From the NCBI GenBank assembly GCA_031425695.1, contig JANPJV010000076.1, forward strand, positions 4,096 to 68,095: DNA of 64,000 nt. The letters are read 5' to 3'. Numbering within the stretch: position 1 is the stretch's first letter; each line of letters begins with the position of its first letter. Source of the DNA: JANPJV01 sp031425695. Its GTDB lineage: Bacteria; Pseudomonadota; Gammaproteobacteria; Xanthomonadales; SZUA-5. Below, piece by piece: positions 32,698 through 41,948 of this stretch. Position numbers and translations under genes: made by a program. The notes below the pieces were generated by a model. The model ran no database searches. It was not told the origin of the DNA and saw only the letters and a list, made by a program, of their open reading frames with translations.

Positions 32698-34083
32698 ATG
32701 GAACGCGCCTTACGACCCACTCTGCAGTTCCTCGGCGCTGCCGGGACCGTTACCGGCTCACGCTATCTGATCGAGGCGGCCGGCCAGCGCGTCCTGGTCG
32801 ATTGCGGTCTGTTTCAAGGCTACAAACAGCTGCGCGAGCGCAATCGAGCCGAATTTCCGGTGCCAGCGGACACGATCGACACGGTCCTGCTGACGCACGC
32901 GCATCTGGATCATTCGGGCTATATCCCAGCGCTGGTGCGCGATGGTTTTCAAGGCAAGATCATTTGTACGCCAGCGACGCGTGAACTGTGTTCGTTGCTG
33001 TTGCCGGACAGCGGGCACCTGCAGGAGGAAGAAGCCAAGTTCGCCAAGAAGAAGGGCTTTTCCAGACACGCCGAGCCGACCCCGCTGTACACCTTTGAAG
33101 ATGCGCAGGCTTCGCTTGAGCAATTCGTTGTCCACGACTTCGAAAAAGAGCTTGAAGTGGGCCCCGCGCTGCGCGCGCGCTTCCTGCCTGCCGGCCACTT
33201 GCTGGGGGCGGCGCAGATCAGTCTGGACGTCGCCGGCACACGAGTGCATTTCAGCGGCGATCTCGGTCGCGTTCAAGATCCCTTGATGCGCCCGCCGAAA
33301 CCCTTGGGCTCGGCGGATGTGCTGATCTGCGAGTCGACCTATGGGAACCGCAAGCACAAGCGCATCGACTCCGAGGCGGAACTCGCGCCGATCATTCGGC
33401 GGGTTGCTGCGCGCAGCGGCGTCATCGTGATCGCGGCCTTCGCCGTGGGTCGCGCACAGGGGTTGATGCTGCATCTCGCGCGCCTGCGCCAGCGCGGCGA
33501 GATTCCCGCAATCCCGGTTTACCTCAACAGCCCAATGGCAATCGACGCGACCGAGATCTATCACCGCTACCACCAAGAGCACCATGTCACTGTCGCCGAA
33601 TGTCAGGCCATGTACGAACTGGCGACCATGGTGCGCAGCGTGGACGAGTCCAAGGCACTGAACTTGAGGGGTGGCCCGATGATCATCCTCTCCGCAAGTG
33701 GCATGCTGACCGGCGGACGCGTGCTGCACCATCTGGAGGCCTTTGGCCCCGATCCACGCAACGCAATCCTGATGTCCGGCCACCAGGCCGGCGGTACCCG
33801 TGGCGCGCTCCTGGCAGGCGGGGCCGAGCGCCTGCGCATGTATGGACGCGAGGTGCCGATCCTGGCGGAAGTCGTGCAGCTCGAGAGCTTTTCGGGCCAC
33901 GCCGATGCCGATGAAATCCTCACCTGGATGGGCGCGGCGAAAGCGCCGCCGCAGATCACCTACGTCACCCATGGAGAACCGGACGCCGCCGACGCGCTAC
34001 GTGGGCGAATCAAGCACGAACTCGGCTGGGAAGCACGCGTACCCGAGCATCTGGAGCGCGTCGTTCTCGATGCGCGCAAGTGA
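32698..34083 (+). CDS. Metallo-beta-lactamase/beta-CASP RNA-processing exonuclease
   Basis: About 461 aa protein of the YSH1/CPSF73-like group. The zinc motif is in LLTHAHLDHSGY (H-x-H-x-D-H), with further ligands in FLPAGHLLGAAQ and HFSGDLGR. The beta-CASP region contains ESTYGNRKHK, AFAVGRAQGLMLHL, and the C-terminal SGHADADEI and TYVTHGEP. Such enzymes cut or trim RNA in the cytoplasm. No KH domain is visible. In many proteobacteria this gene is found in stress or anaerobic clusters with Usp and phosphoketolase genes. It lies 43 bp after the DUF2933 frame and may share its FNR-box promoter. Confidence 0.9.
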   Translation: MERALRPTLQFLGAAGTVTGSRYLIEAAGQRVLVDCGLFQGYKQLRERNRAEFPVPADTIDTVLLTHAHLDHSGYIPALVRDGFQGKIICTPATRELCSLLLPDSGHLQEEEAKFAKKKGFSRHAEPTPLYTFEDAQASLEQFVVHDFEKELEVGPALRARFLPAGHLLGAAQISLDVAGTRVHFSGDLGRVQDPLMRPPKPLGSADVLICESTYGNRKHKRIDSEAELAPIIRRVAARSGVIVIAAFAVGRAQGLMLHLARLRQRGEIPAIPVYLNSPMAIDATEIYHRYHQEHHVTVAECQAMYELATMVRSVDESKALNLRGGPMIILSASGMLTGGRVLHHLEAFGPDPRNAILMSGHQAGGTRGALLAGGAERLRMYGREVPILAEVVQLESFSGHADADEILTWMGAAKAPPQITYVTHGEPDAADALRGRIKHELGWEARVPEHLERVVLDARK

Positions 34084-34234
34084 GCGATCGCCATCGCGGT
34101 TGGACGCGGCCGAGCGCGTTCGGTCCAACATCACATTGGCGAACGTCATGGGCTGGGTGTAGTCGACAAGGGGTCGACCAAGGGTTATGCCTCGGGCATG
34201 CCGGTATCCGCTGCGCCACGAAGCAGCTCCATGC

Positions 34235-34543
34235 TCAGAACTTCCCCGGGCGCAGAATCTCGACGTCCGTGAGAAAAGCCACCATCGCATAGTTGGCGTA
34301 ATAGTTGGCCTGGACATGAGTGAGCACGGACTCGGCCAGTGCGCGCGGGCAGATCAGCTCGATGCGGATGTTGGAACTCTCACGCCAGGCGGCGTCGCGC
34401 ACGCCGCGGCTGCCGCGACCACGCGCATCGGTCACCGTGTAGGCGCGCACACCCAGGCGCTCCAGATCGCGCAGCAAAGTGTGCTCGATCGTAGCCTCGG
34501 TGATCAGCGTGAGCAGGGTGCGTTTTTCGGTGGGCAGCGTCAC
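34235..34543 (-). CDS. PII-like regulator of the SbtB type
   Basis: Small ferredoxin-like-fold protein of about 102 aa (LLTLITEATIEHTLLRDLER, then GVRAYTVTDARGRG and a C-terminal VAFLTDVEILRPGKF), the layout of PII/SbtB proteins that bind adenine nucleotides and gate SbtA. The redox CGPxGC tail of cyanobacterial SbtB is absent. Its start overlaps the 3' end of the transporter by 4 bp (34540-34543), so the two are translated together. SbtB-like assignment rests mainly on the partner gene. Confidence 0.8.
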   Translation of the reverse strand: MTLPTEKRTLLTLITEATIEHTLLRDLERLGVRAYTVTDARGRGSRGVRDAAWRESSNIRIELICPRALAESVLTHVQANYYANYAMVAFLTDVEILRPGKF

Positions 34544-35481
34544 GGAGGTGCTCCCACGAGTTGCGTTGCCAACCGATGATAAAGCGCGATTCCGACGAGG
34601 ATATTGAATGGGAAGGTCACGCCGAGCACGACGCCGAGCGATAGCGCGGGATTGGCTTGCGGCACGGCAACGCGCATCGCTGCTGGCACCGCGATGTACG
34701 AGGCGCTCGCCGCCAGAGTAGCCAGCAAGGTCAGCCCGCCGACGGACAGGCCGAGCATCATCCCGCAGCCCAGACCCAGCATGGCCGACAAGAGCGGCAT
34801 GCCGACACCGAAGGCGACCAGGAACACGCCATTGCGCTTGAGCTCACCCATCTGCCGGCTGACGATCAGCCCCATCTCCAGCAGGAATAGCGCGAGCACA
34901 CCGGAGAATAGTTCGAAGTAGAAGCTTTTGATCGGGGCGAGCCCCTCCGGCCCGGCGATCCAGCCGATCGCCATGCCGCCGAGCAGCAGCGTCACGCCTT
35001 TGCCCAGAAAGGTTTCGTGCGCCAATAGCTTCCAGTCGGTCGTCCGCCCAACGCCGCGGACCAGCACGATGCCGACCATGATGGCCGGGACCTCCATGAC
35101 CGCGAGAAAGACCGCCATTTGCGATTCGAACTCGATGTTACGGGCGATCAGCCAGTTGACGCCGACCGCGAAGGTGGCAACGCTCACCGAGCCATAATGG
35201 GCCGCCGTGGCCGCCGCGTCCGCCCGGCCCAGGCGGCCCAAGCTGCGCAGGATGGCGAACGCGATCAGTGTTTGCACCACCCCCAGCGCGACCACCGCAG
35301 CCAGTTGCGGTAACAGCGGCGCCAGCGCCTGTTTCGCCAAACCCTCGCCGCCCTTCAGCCCAATCGCCAGCAACAGAAACACCGACAGCGAGTCATACAG
35401 CGCTGACGGCAGCTTGAGGTCTGAGCGCGCGAGGCCGGCCGCCAGGCCGAAGAGAAAAAACAGGACGACGACGTCGATCAA
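34540..35481 (-). CDS. Sodium-dependent bicarbonate transporter SbtA family
   Basis: Ten-helix inner-membrane permease of about 313 aa built from two five-helix halves. Recognisable blocks are LKLPSALYDSLSVFLLLAIG, the GLKGGEGL turn, AAHYGSVSVATF in the first half, and LAASASYIAVPAAMRVAVP in the second; the paired S-A-S/G-S-V segments are the SbtA substrate region. With an SbtB-like partner directly downstream this is a regulated high-affinity bicarbonate or related anion importer. No carboxysome or RuBisCO genes are in the window, so the supply may be anaplerotic or pyrimidine-related. Confidence 0.88.
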   Translation of the reverse strand: MIDVVVLFFLFGLAAGLARSDLKLPSALYDSLSVFLLLAIGLKGGEGLAKQALAPLLPQLAAVVALGVVQTLIAFAILRSLGRLGRADAAATAAHYGSVSVATFAVGVNWLIARNIEFESQMAVFLAVMEVPAIMVGIVLVRGVGRTTDWKLLAHETFLGKGVTLLLGGMAIGWIAGPEGLAPIKSFYFELFSGVLALFLLEMGLIVSRQMGELKRNGVFLVAFGVGMPLLSAMLGLGCGMMLGLSVGGLTLLATLAASASYIAVPAAMRVAVPQANPALSLGVVLGVTFPFNILVGIALYHRLATQLVGAPP

Positions 35482-35525
35482 GTTGCATCGCCCCGACGAC
35501 AGTTCACGAGAGCCCTTGGTCTAAC

Positions 35526-35801
35526 TCAATCAAACAGGTCCCGCAAGAAAGACTTGCGCGGCTTGTCTCGATAGTCGTCGTCTCGGTAGTGGCGCTCCTG
35601 GCGCTCGGGTCCGCGTGTTCTCTCCGGTTCGTCGCTGTGCGGTCGGCGATCTTGAGCCGCCGGGCGCTCAGCGCGCTCGAGCAGTTTGTCCAATTCGCCG
35701 CGGTCCAGCCAAATGCCGCGGCAGGAAGGACAGTAGTCGATCTCAATCCCTTGCTTGTCGGTCATGACTAGATTCGAGTCTTTGCACACTGGGCATTTCA
35801 T
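35526..35801 (-). CDS. TFIIB-type zinc-ribbon protein
   Basis: About 91 aa. An N-terminal zinc ribbon MKCPVCKDSNLVM ... DYCPSCRGIWLDRGELDKLL carries two C-x2-C knuckles and the G-I-W-L-D-R-G-E-L block of the zf-TFIIB family; the rest is a highly charged, Arg/Asp/Glu-rich tail ending KSFLRDLFD. Cytoplasmic, function unknown. The start at 35801 follows GGGAAA. It is downstream of pyrC in the same direction. Confidence 0.8.
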   Translation of the reverse strand: MKCPVCKDSNLVMTDKQGIEIDYCPSCRGIWLDRGELDKLLERAERPAAQDRRPHSDEPERTRGPERQERHYRDDDYRDKPRKSFLRDLFD

Positions 35802-35851
35802 AGGCTTTCCCTTGAGTCTGTTGGTCGAGATTGCATTTGCAGCAGTGGAGT

Positions 35852-36886
35852 TCATGGGTCGGATAGCGCCCACGCAATCGTCCCTCCTGCGCGCAGCGGC
35901 ACGCCGGTTTGATTCCCGAAGCGCACCTCTTGGGGCACCGTCCAGTTCCGCTTCTCCAGGATCAGCGTGTCGCGGTTGCGCGGCAGCCGGTAGAAATCGG
36001 GGCCATGAAAGCTGGCGAACGCCTCGAGCCGGTCGAGCGCGCCTGCCGCGTCGAAGACTTCGGCGTACAGCTCGATCGCGGCATGGGCAGTGTAGATCCC
36101 GGCGCAGCCGCAAGCGGACTCCTTTGCGTGGCGCGGATGTGGCGCGCTATCGGTGCCGAGGAAAAACTTGGGACTTCCGCCGGTGGCCGCGGCGACGAGC
36201 GCGCGGCGGTGCGTCTCGCGCTGCAACAGCGGCAGGCAGTAGTGATGCGGCCGCAAACCGCCGGCAAACAGAGCATTCCGATTGAGCAGCAGATGGTGGG
36301 CTGTCAGGGTCGCCGCAATGTTGCCAGCAGACTCGCTGACGAAGGCGACCGCAGCGTCAGTGGTGATGTGCTCCAGCACCATGCGCAGCCCGGGAAACGT
36401 GCGCACCAGCGGCGCCAGACGCTCGATGAAGATCGCCTCACGGTCGAAGACATCGATCTCAGCGTCAGTGACCTCGCCATGCAGAAGCAATGGCAGATCG
36501 TGCTCTTCCATCGCTGCGAGCACTGGATAGACGCGCTTGAGGTCGGTCACGCCGCTTTCAGAATTGGTCGTCGCACCTGCCGGGTAGTACTTGACTGCGT
36601 GCACGAAGCCGCTGGCTTTGGCTCGCGCGATCTCCGCTGGCGGCGTTAGGTCGGTCAGATACAGCGTCATCAGCGGCTCGAATCGCGCATCAGCTGGCAA
36701 GGCCTTGGCGATCCGCTCGCGATACGTGCGCGCGTGCTCGACGGTGGTCACTGGCGGCTTCAAGTTGGGCATCACGACGGCGCGCGCAAACCGCCGCACC
36801 GTGTCCGGGAGCACGGCGGCCAGCACCTCACCATCCCGCAGGTGCAGGTGCCAATCATCAGGTCTGGTGAGGGTCAGGCGCTTCAT
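35852..36886 (-). CDS. pyrC: Dihydroorotase
   Basis: Zinc amidohydrolase that cyclises carbamoyl aspartate to dihydroorotate in pyrimidine synthesis. About 344 aa, type II (E. coli PyrC-like). Metal ligands in DDWHLHLRDG, the carboxylated Lys in HAVKYYPAGATTNSE, HGEV, EHITT, and the catalytic Asp in LGTDSAPH are present. The start overlaps the terC stop by 4 bp (36883-36886), so this housekeeping gene is the last coupled member of a stress operon. Confidence 0.95.
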   Translation of the reverse strand: MKRLTLTRPDDWHLHLRDGEVLAAVLPDTVRRFARAVVMPNLKPPVTTVEHARTYRERIAKALPADARFEPLMTLYLTDLTPPAEIARAKASGFVHAVKYYPAGATTNSESGVTDLKRVYPVLAAMEEHDLPLLLHGEVTDAEIDVFDREAIFIERLAPLVRTFPGLRMVLEHITTDAAVAFVSESAGNIAATLTAHHLLLNRNALFAGGLRPHHYCLPLLQRETHRRALVAAATGGSPKFFLGTDSAPHPRHAKESACGCAGIYTAHAAIELYAEVFDAAGALDRLEAFASFHGPDFYRLPRNRDTLILEKRNWTVPQEVRFGNQTGVPLRAGGTIAWALSDP

Positions 36887-37845
36887 GTCCGCACGCTTTT
36901 CCGGGTGGCGATCAGGCTGGCGATCATGGAAGTGGCGAGGGTCATGGCCACGATCCCCAGGGCCAATCCGATCGGAACTTTGTAGAAGTCGGCAATGAGC
37001 ATCTTCGTGCCGACAAACACCAACACCAGCGCCAGCCCGTACTTGAGGAGATGGAAGCGATTGTTCAAATCGGCGAGCAGGAAGAACATCGCCCGCAGTC
37101 CCAGGACGGCGAAGACGTTTGAGGTAAAGACGATGAACGGATCGCTGGTGATCGCGAAGATGGCCGGGATCGAATCCACCGCGAAGATCAGGTCGGAGAA
37201 CTCGATCAGCACCAGCACCAGGAACAGGGGCGTGAACCAGCGCACACCGTCTTTGATCACGGTGAAGCGCTCCCCGTGATACTCGGTCGAAATGCGCAGG
37301 TGTCCACGCATCCAGCGTAGTAGGGGGTTCTTTTCCAGGTCGGTGTTTGCGTCAGCAAAGATCAGCATCTTGATGCCGGTGATCACCAGGAACGCACCAA
37401 AGAAATAGAGAATCCAATGGAACTTCGCCACCAGGACGGCACCGGCAAAGATCGCGATGCCGCGCATGACGATCGCGCCAAGCACGCCGTAGAGCAGCAC
37501 GCGGCGCTGGTACTCGGGTGGCACGGCGAAGTAGCTGAAAATCATGATGAACACGAATACGTTGTCGACCGACAGCGACAGTTCAATCAGATAGCCAGTC
37601 AGGAACTCCAGCGCCTTGGTGTTGGCGACTTCCCGTCCGGCGCTGCCGTCCAGCCACCACCACAACAAACCATTGAAGATCAGCGCCAGGCTGATCCAGG
37701 CAAACGTCCAGGCACCAGCCTCCCGGGCAGAAACTCGATGGGGGGTCTTGCCACCCAGGACAAACAGGTCGAGTGCCAGCATGACCAAGACAAAGACGAT
37801 GAACCCGATCCAGAAAACCGGCGGGGCAAATGTGGTCAGTTCCAT
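36883..37845 (-). CDS. TerC family membrane protein (first copy)
   Basis: About 320 aa with around nine helices. TerC/Alx hallmarks are present: the Asp-containing ELSLSVDNVFVFIMIF helix, FFGAFLVITGIKML, and LVLIEFSDLIFAVDSIPAIF, whose acidic residues form the metal path. Alx/TerC proteins are linked to manganese or other divalent-cation export and to alkaline stress. A paralogue lies at 42764-43768. It is coupled to htpX upstream (10-bp overlap) and pyrC downstream. Confidence 0.92.
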   Translation of the reverse strand: MELTTFAPPVFWIGFIVFVLVMLALDLFVLGGKTPHRVSAREAGAWTFAWISLALIFNGLLWWWLDGSAGREVANTKALEFLTGYLIELSLSVDNVFVFIMIFSYFAVPPEYQRRVLLYGVLGAIVMRGIAIFAGAVLVAKFHWILYFFGAFLVITGIKMLIFADANTDLEKNPLLRWMRGHLRISTEYHGERFTVIKDGVRWFTPLFLVLVLIEFSDLIFAVDSIPAIFAITSDPFIVFTSNVFAVLGLRAMFFLLADLNNRFHLLKYGLALVLVFVGTKMLIADFYKVPIGLALGIVAMTLATSMIASLIATRKSVRT

Positions 37846-38738
37846 TGACGTGTTCCTTCAGAGGTCAGCGTGCCGAGGGCAGCGATGCGCTCGTCGAGGG
37901 GAGGGTGACTGGAAAACAGCGCCATCCAGCCGGGTCGGCCATTGATGCCCGCAGTCGCTACGTTTTTCGGCAAATCGCCGGCTTCCATGCCACCCAAGCG
38001 GCGCAGGGCGGCGAGCATCGGTTGCGGCGAACCTAAAAGCGCGGCTGCGCCCGCGTCGGCCCGCAATTCGCGCTGACGTGAAAAGTGCATCACGATCAGG
38101 CTGGCGAGAATGCCGAAGACGATGTCGCAGATGACCACGGTCACCATGTAGGCGACACCGGGGCCTTGTTGCTCGCCGTCCCTGCGCAGCATCGAGTCGA
38201 CCAGCCAGCCGACGACCCGCGCGAGGAAGATGACGAAGGTGTTCACCACGCCCTGGATCAGGGTCAGGGTCACCATGTCGCCGTTGGCGACATGGGCCAC
38301 TTCATGCGCCAGAACGGCCTCAGCCTCTTCTCGCGTCATGCTTTGCAAGAGCCCGGTCGACACGGCGACCAGGGCCTTGCTGCGGCTCGCTCCGGTGGCA
38401 AAGGCATTGGCCTCGCCCTCGTAGATCGCGACTTCAGGCATTGGCAACCGGGCCGTGTCTGCCAAGCGGCGGACCGTTTCCAACAGCCATACCTCGGTTG
38501 CGTTTTCAGGTGTAGTGATGACCCGCGCACCCGTTGACCATTTGGCGATGGTCTTGGACATCCACAGGGAAATGAAAGCACCGCCGAATCCCATCAGCGC
38601 GGCGAACACCAACAGCCGGCCGAGATCGAGTCCACCGCTGCTGGTGAAGTACTTGTGGGCACCGGTCAGGGTGCAGACCACGCCGAGCACCACCAAGATG
38701 GCGAGATTTGTGCCAATGAGCAGCGCGATCCGTTTCAT
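37836..38738 (-). CDS. htpX: Membrane-bound zinc protease HtpX
   Basis: Inner-membrane metalloprotease for quality control of membrane proteins. About 300 aa: two N-terminal helices, the active-site HEVAH in VLAHEVAHVANGDM, then two more hydrophobic segments and the Glu of SRQRELRADAGAA as third zinc ligand. The start MKRIALLIGTN at 38738 fits E. coli HtpX and overlaps the preceding stop as ATGA. Confidence 0.95.
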   Translation of the reverse strand: MKRIALLIGTNLAILVVLGVVCTLTGAHKYFTSSGGLDLGRLLVFAALMGFGGAFISLWMSKTIAKWSTGARVITTPENATEVWLLETVRRLADTARLPMPEVAIYEGEANAFATGASRSKALVAVSTGLLQSMTREEAEAVLAHEVAHVANGDMVTLTLIQGVVNTFVIFLARVVGWLVDSMLRRDGEQQGPGVAYMVTVVICDIVFGILASLIVMHFSRQRELRADAGAAALLGSPQPMLAALRRLGGMEAGDLPKNVATAGINGRPGWMALFSSHPPLDERIAALGTLTSEGTRQWN

Positions 38739-39214
38739 ATCGTTGGCTCGCTCATGCACTCATCGGAGCTTTCGCGGCGCATCAGCTCCACCAGTTCCGG
38801 TCGTCCAAGAAACCCGACGCCGCCTGGGTACAAACCCCAGTGGTCGATGGTGGCCAGCAGTACGATGTATTCGCTGCTGTGCACTTGGCCGTCAGCATTG
38901 ACGACTGCAGTGCACAAGCGCAGCACCAGGCTTTGCAGCGTGGGGTCGTCGATCTCGGCAAACAGCCCGGCAATCATCCCGGCGTCGATGAGGCAGTCTG
39001 TCTCTGCGATGGCTGAGGCAAGCAAGTCAGTACAAAAATCGTGGGTGATGTCTTGCCATTCCTGGCGCGACAATCCGAGCTGTTCGTGGGCAGCGACTGC
39101 CTCGAGCGTGGCCAGTTCGGCCGGCTGCAACTGGCCGTCGGCAAGCATGGCCAAAACCACGATTCGCGCGGCGGCCTGCGGGCTGTTGCGGGGATACGAG
39201 CGCAAGCAATTCAT
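38735..39214 (-). CDS. TerB-like protein
   Basis: About 159 aa, all-alpha, soluble. The blocks VLAMLADGQLQPAELATLE and LCTAVVNADGQVHSSEYIVL form the two-fold A-D-G-x-x-x-x-x-E metal-binding-like repeats of the TerB/DUF533-like fold. TerB-type proteins associate with membrane stress systems that include TerC. It is coupled by ATGA overlaps to the HPF-like gene before it and htpX after it. Confidence 0.75.
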   Translation of the reverse strand: MNCLRSYPRNSPQAAARIVVLAMLADGQLQPAELATLEAVAAHEQLGLSRQEWQDITHDFCTDLLASAIAETDCLIDAGMIAGLFAEIDDPTLQSLVLRLCTAVVNADGQVHSSEYIVLLATIDHWGLYPGGVGFLGRPELVELMRRESSDECMSEPTI

Positions 39215-39582
39215 GTGCGGGGCTCCTCGTTGGCCACGAGGCCAGTTGCAGCTGCAGGCCCGTCAGTTGTGCACGAAACGCTGTGCAGATGCTTGACGAC
39301 CGCGCGACCTGCCTGATCCGCAGCGCGATCGATCACTGTGTGCAAATCGTGACCGACGTCCCTGATGAGAACGACGGGAGCACCTGTGAGGTGTACCTGG
39401 ATGCGGCAAAACTTGTTGAATTCGCCGCGCGGGCCGTGCTCGTTTCCCAAGCGCAAAGTGACGCGCTGGATGCGGTCCCCATAGCGCGCCAATGCGAATT
39501 GAAGTCGGCGCCGTGCATGGTCCGACAATGCTGTTGTGCAGAAGATTCCGAGGCCGCGGATATCAATGTTCATCAGGCTCAT
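39211..39582 (-). CDS. HPF/RaiA-like ribosome-associated protein
   Basis: About 123 aa. The N-terminal 95 residues follow the beta-alpha-beta-beta-beta-alpha pattern of ribosome-hibernation factors (ALSDHARRRLQFALARYGDR, then VTLRLGNEHGPRGEFNKFCR, then VIDRAADQAGRAVVKHL). Such proteins bind the 30S subunit in stress or stationary phase. The ATG at 39582 is used, with ATG 39573 as alternative. It is the first gene of the operon hpf-terB-htpX-terC-pyrC and is preceded by one copy of the duplicated promoter-like sequence. Confidence 0.8.
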   Translation of the reverse strand: MSLMNIDIRGLGIFCTTALSDHARRRLQFALARYGDRIQRVTLRLGNEHGPRGEFNKFCRIQVHLTGAPVVLIRDVGHDLHTVIDRAADQAGRAVVKHLHSVSCTTDGPAAATGLVANEEPRT

Positions 39583-39603
39583 CTTCGAACGCCCTGATAT
39601 GAA

Positions 39604-39685
39604 GGTGGCTCACACTAAGGCTCCCAGCTAGCGGTTAAAAGTCGAATGTTCTTACTGGTTCAATCGAAAAAACCGTATGATTCAG
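39604..39685 (-). promoter_or_regulatory. Duplicated upstream region, copy 1 (before hpf)
   Basis: 82 bp, 68 of 82 positions identical and ungapped with copy 2 (44938-45019). It begins 22 bp before the hpf ATG. Conserved islands are GGTGGCTCAC, TCGAATGTTCTT, TCAATCG and AAAAACCGTATGATT; the palindrome-like TTCGAA lies mid-element. It is A+T-richer than its surroundings, as a promoter would be. Confidence 0.8.
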
Positions 39686-39735
39686 AAGCTGCTCTGACGG
39701 CGGCGAGAGTGACGGGCGTGCCCCAAAGTTCGGCT

Positions 39736-41658
39736 CTAAATCCGAACCGGCCCGCCGACTTCCATCAGGCGATCCGCCGGGATGCGAAAGTAGCTGCTGG
39801 CCGCTGCGGCATTGCGGTGCATGAGCGCAAAGATTTGATCGCGCCACCAGGGCATGCCGCGGTCCCGGCTCGCGAGCACCGTTTCTCGTCCGGTGAGATA
39901 AGTGGCCGTGTCCGGATCGAAGTCGAGATCGACAACAGCGCGGAGCGCTGCGAGCGCGGCCGGGATATCGGGCGCCTCCATGAAGCCGAAGCGCGCCACG
40001 ACGATATGGAAAGCGTCGTTGAGTGTTTGAGCGGTCAGGCGTTCTGCGTTTGGCACATAGGGTATGGGCAGGATCTGCACGGTCAGGATGAGATTGCGTT
40101 CGTGGATCACTTTGTTGTGGCGCAGGTTGAACGCGAGCGCGCGCGGAACGACGGCGCTCTCGGAAGTCAAAAACACCGCCACTCCTGGGACACGCTGTGG
40201 CGAATTCCGCAGCACCGCGGCTGCAAAGCTCGCCAGCGGGGTGCCTTGTTGATGCAGTTGTCCATGCAATAAGGCGCGGCCGCGGCGCCAGGTCCGCATG
40301 CAGGTGAACGCCACCAGCCCGATCGCCAGCGTCACCCAGGCGCCGGCGCCGCTGAAGAGCTTCGCGGCGTTGGCAAACAAGAAGGCCAGATCGATCATCA
40401 GAAACAGGGCGCAGAGGGGCAACACCCAGACGCGCGCGCGTTGCCAGCTGGTGTAGGCGACGACTGCCAGTAGCAGAGTGTCCATCAGCATCGTGCCGGT
40501 GACCGATAAGCCATACGCGGATGCGAGTGCGCTCGAGCTGCCGTAACCCACAGCCAGGGCAACCGTCGCCACGAACAGCAAGCGGTTGATCGCCGGCAGG
40601 TAGACCTGCCCCATCGAAGCCTGGGACGTGTACCGAATTCGCAGGCGCGGCAAATAGCCCAGATTGATGGCCTGCGCAGCCATCGAGAATGCGCCAGTGA
40701 TGACCGCCTGCGAGGCAATCGCCGCAGCTATCGTTGCCAGCGCGATCATTGGAATCTGCGCCCAGGCGGGAATGGACAGGTAGAAAGGATTGGCGATGGC
40801 GGCCGGGTCGCGCAACAACAGCGCACCTTGTCCAAAATAGTTCAACACGAGTGCGGGGAGAACGAAGCCGAACCAGCCCCAGCGGATCGGGGCTTTGCCA
40901 AAATGACCAAGGTCCGCGTACAGCGCCTCTCCCCCCGTTACGATCAGCACCACGGCACCGAGTACCAGGAATGCGTGCCAGCCGTGGTTGGCGAAAAAGT
41001 GCACCGCCCACCATGGGTTCATGGCACTGAGGATTTCCGGTTCAGACACGATGCTCGCCAGCCCGAAGCCGCCAATGGCGAGGAACCAGACCAGCATCAC
41101 CGGGCCGAAAACGCGACCAACGCGCGCCGTGCCGAAGCGTTGGAGGGCAAATAGCCCGGTCAGGATCACCACAGTAATCGGCAAAACCCAAGGGGCCAGG
41201 ACGGGCGCAACGACCTCGAGACCCTCGACCGCGCCCAGGACCGTGATCGGCGGCGTGATCATGCTGTCGCCCAGGAACAGAGCTGCCCCAAAAATCCCCA
41301 GGACGCCTGCGCAATAGCCCCAGCGCGACGTAACACTTAAGCCGCGTTGCGCCAATGCGGTCAAAGCCATGATCCCGCCCTCACCACCGTTGTCGGCACG
41401 GAGAATGACGATCACGTATTTGACGCTCACGACCAGCATCAGCGTCCAGAACCCAAGGGACATCAAGCCTTTGATCGTCGCGGGCTCCGGCGTCAACCCA
41501 AATTGCGGATTGAACATCTCCTTGACCGTGTACAGCGGGCTGGTACCGATATCCCCAAAGACCACTCCGACCGCGCCTACGACCAGTGCGGCGAGTCCAG
41601 CGTGACTGGAACCTGCCCGATCGGTGGCGGGCTGCAAACTGTCGTTGGTCTTGTTCAT
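39736..41658 (-). CDS. kup: Low-affinity potassium transporter Kup
   Basis: Inner-membrane K+/H+ symporter of about 640 aa. The N-terminal GVVFGDIGTSPLYTVKEMF and RADNGGEGGIMALTALAQR are Kup signatures; about 12 helices occupy residues 20-450 and a cytoplasmic C-terminal domain follows. The conserved GDSMITPPITVLGAVEG is also seen. It reads in the same direction as the cls-terC-orf operon, with 290 bp between. Confidence 0.95.
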   Translation of the reverse strand: MNKTNDSLQPATDRAGSSHAGLAALVVGAVGVVFGDIGTSPLYTVKEMFNPQFGLTPEPATIKGLMSLGFWTLMLVVSVKYVIVILRADNGGEGGIMALTALAQRGLSVTSRWGYCAGVLGIFGAALFLGDSMITPPITVLGAVEGLEVVAPVLAPWVLPITVVILTGLFALQRFGTARVGRVFGPVMLVWFLAIGGFGLASIVSEPEILSAMNPWWAVHFFANHGWHAFLVLGAVVLIVTGGEALYADLGHFGKAPIRWGWFGFVLPALVLNYFGQGALLLRDPAAIANPFYLSIPAWAQIPMIALATIAAAIASQAVITGAFSMAAQAINLGYLPRLRIRYTSQASMGQVYLPAINRLLFVATVALAVGYGSSSALASAYGLSVTGTMLMDTLLLAVVAYTSWQRARVWVLPLCALFLMIDLAFLFANAAKLFSGAGAWVTLAIGLVAFTCMRTWRRGRALLHGQLHQQGTPLASFAAAVLRNSPQRVPGVAVFLTSESAVVPRALAFNLRHNKVIHERNLILTVQILPIPYVPNAERLTAQTLNDAFHIVVARFGFMEAPDIPAALAALRAVVDLDFDPDTATYLTGRETVLASRDRGMPWWRDQIFALMHRNAAAASSYFRIPADRLMEVGGPVRI

Positions 41659-41948
41659 TGGATTTTGAAATGCCTAGAGCGCTGGCGATGAGATCGATAT
41701 CTAGGCGGCGGTGCTGCAGATCGACAGCCGCGGGGATGGATGTGTGAACCGCCACGAGGGTGGCGATGTGGGACGCTGACTCGACGCCCGAAGGCCCGAA
41801 ACGTATCCGATCAACAATCCGCCCAGGAGCATCGCGCTGGCGCGCGCCGGGAACACCTCGTTGAGCGTCGCCGACAGCTGCCTCGAATCGAGGCACTCGT
41901 CATCGGTTGGCGCGCCGCGGTTGGCAGCGCATTGAGCGGCGACGCTGA
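41659..41948. other. Intergenic region before kup
   Basis: About 290 bp without a supported gene. On the minus strand an open frame without a start codon encodes a short hydrophobic stretch (AMLLGGLLIGYVSGLRA), possibly a decayed small membrane protein. No regulatory box is recognised; the kup promoter should lie here. Confidence 0.35.

Noticed and set aside
39646..40272. Plus-strand frame opposite the kup 3' end
   Set aside because: It overlaps conserved Kup coding sequence in antisense, and its start lies in the duplicated promoter region; composition is that of a shadow frame.
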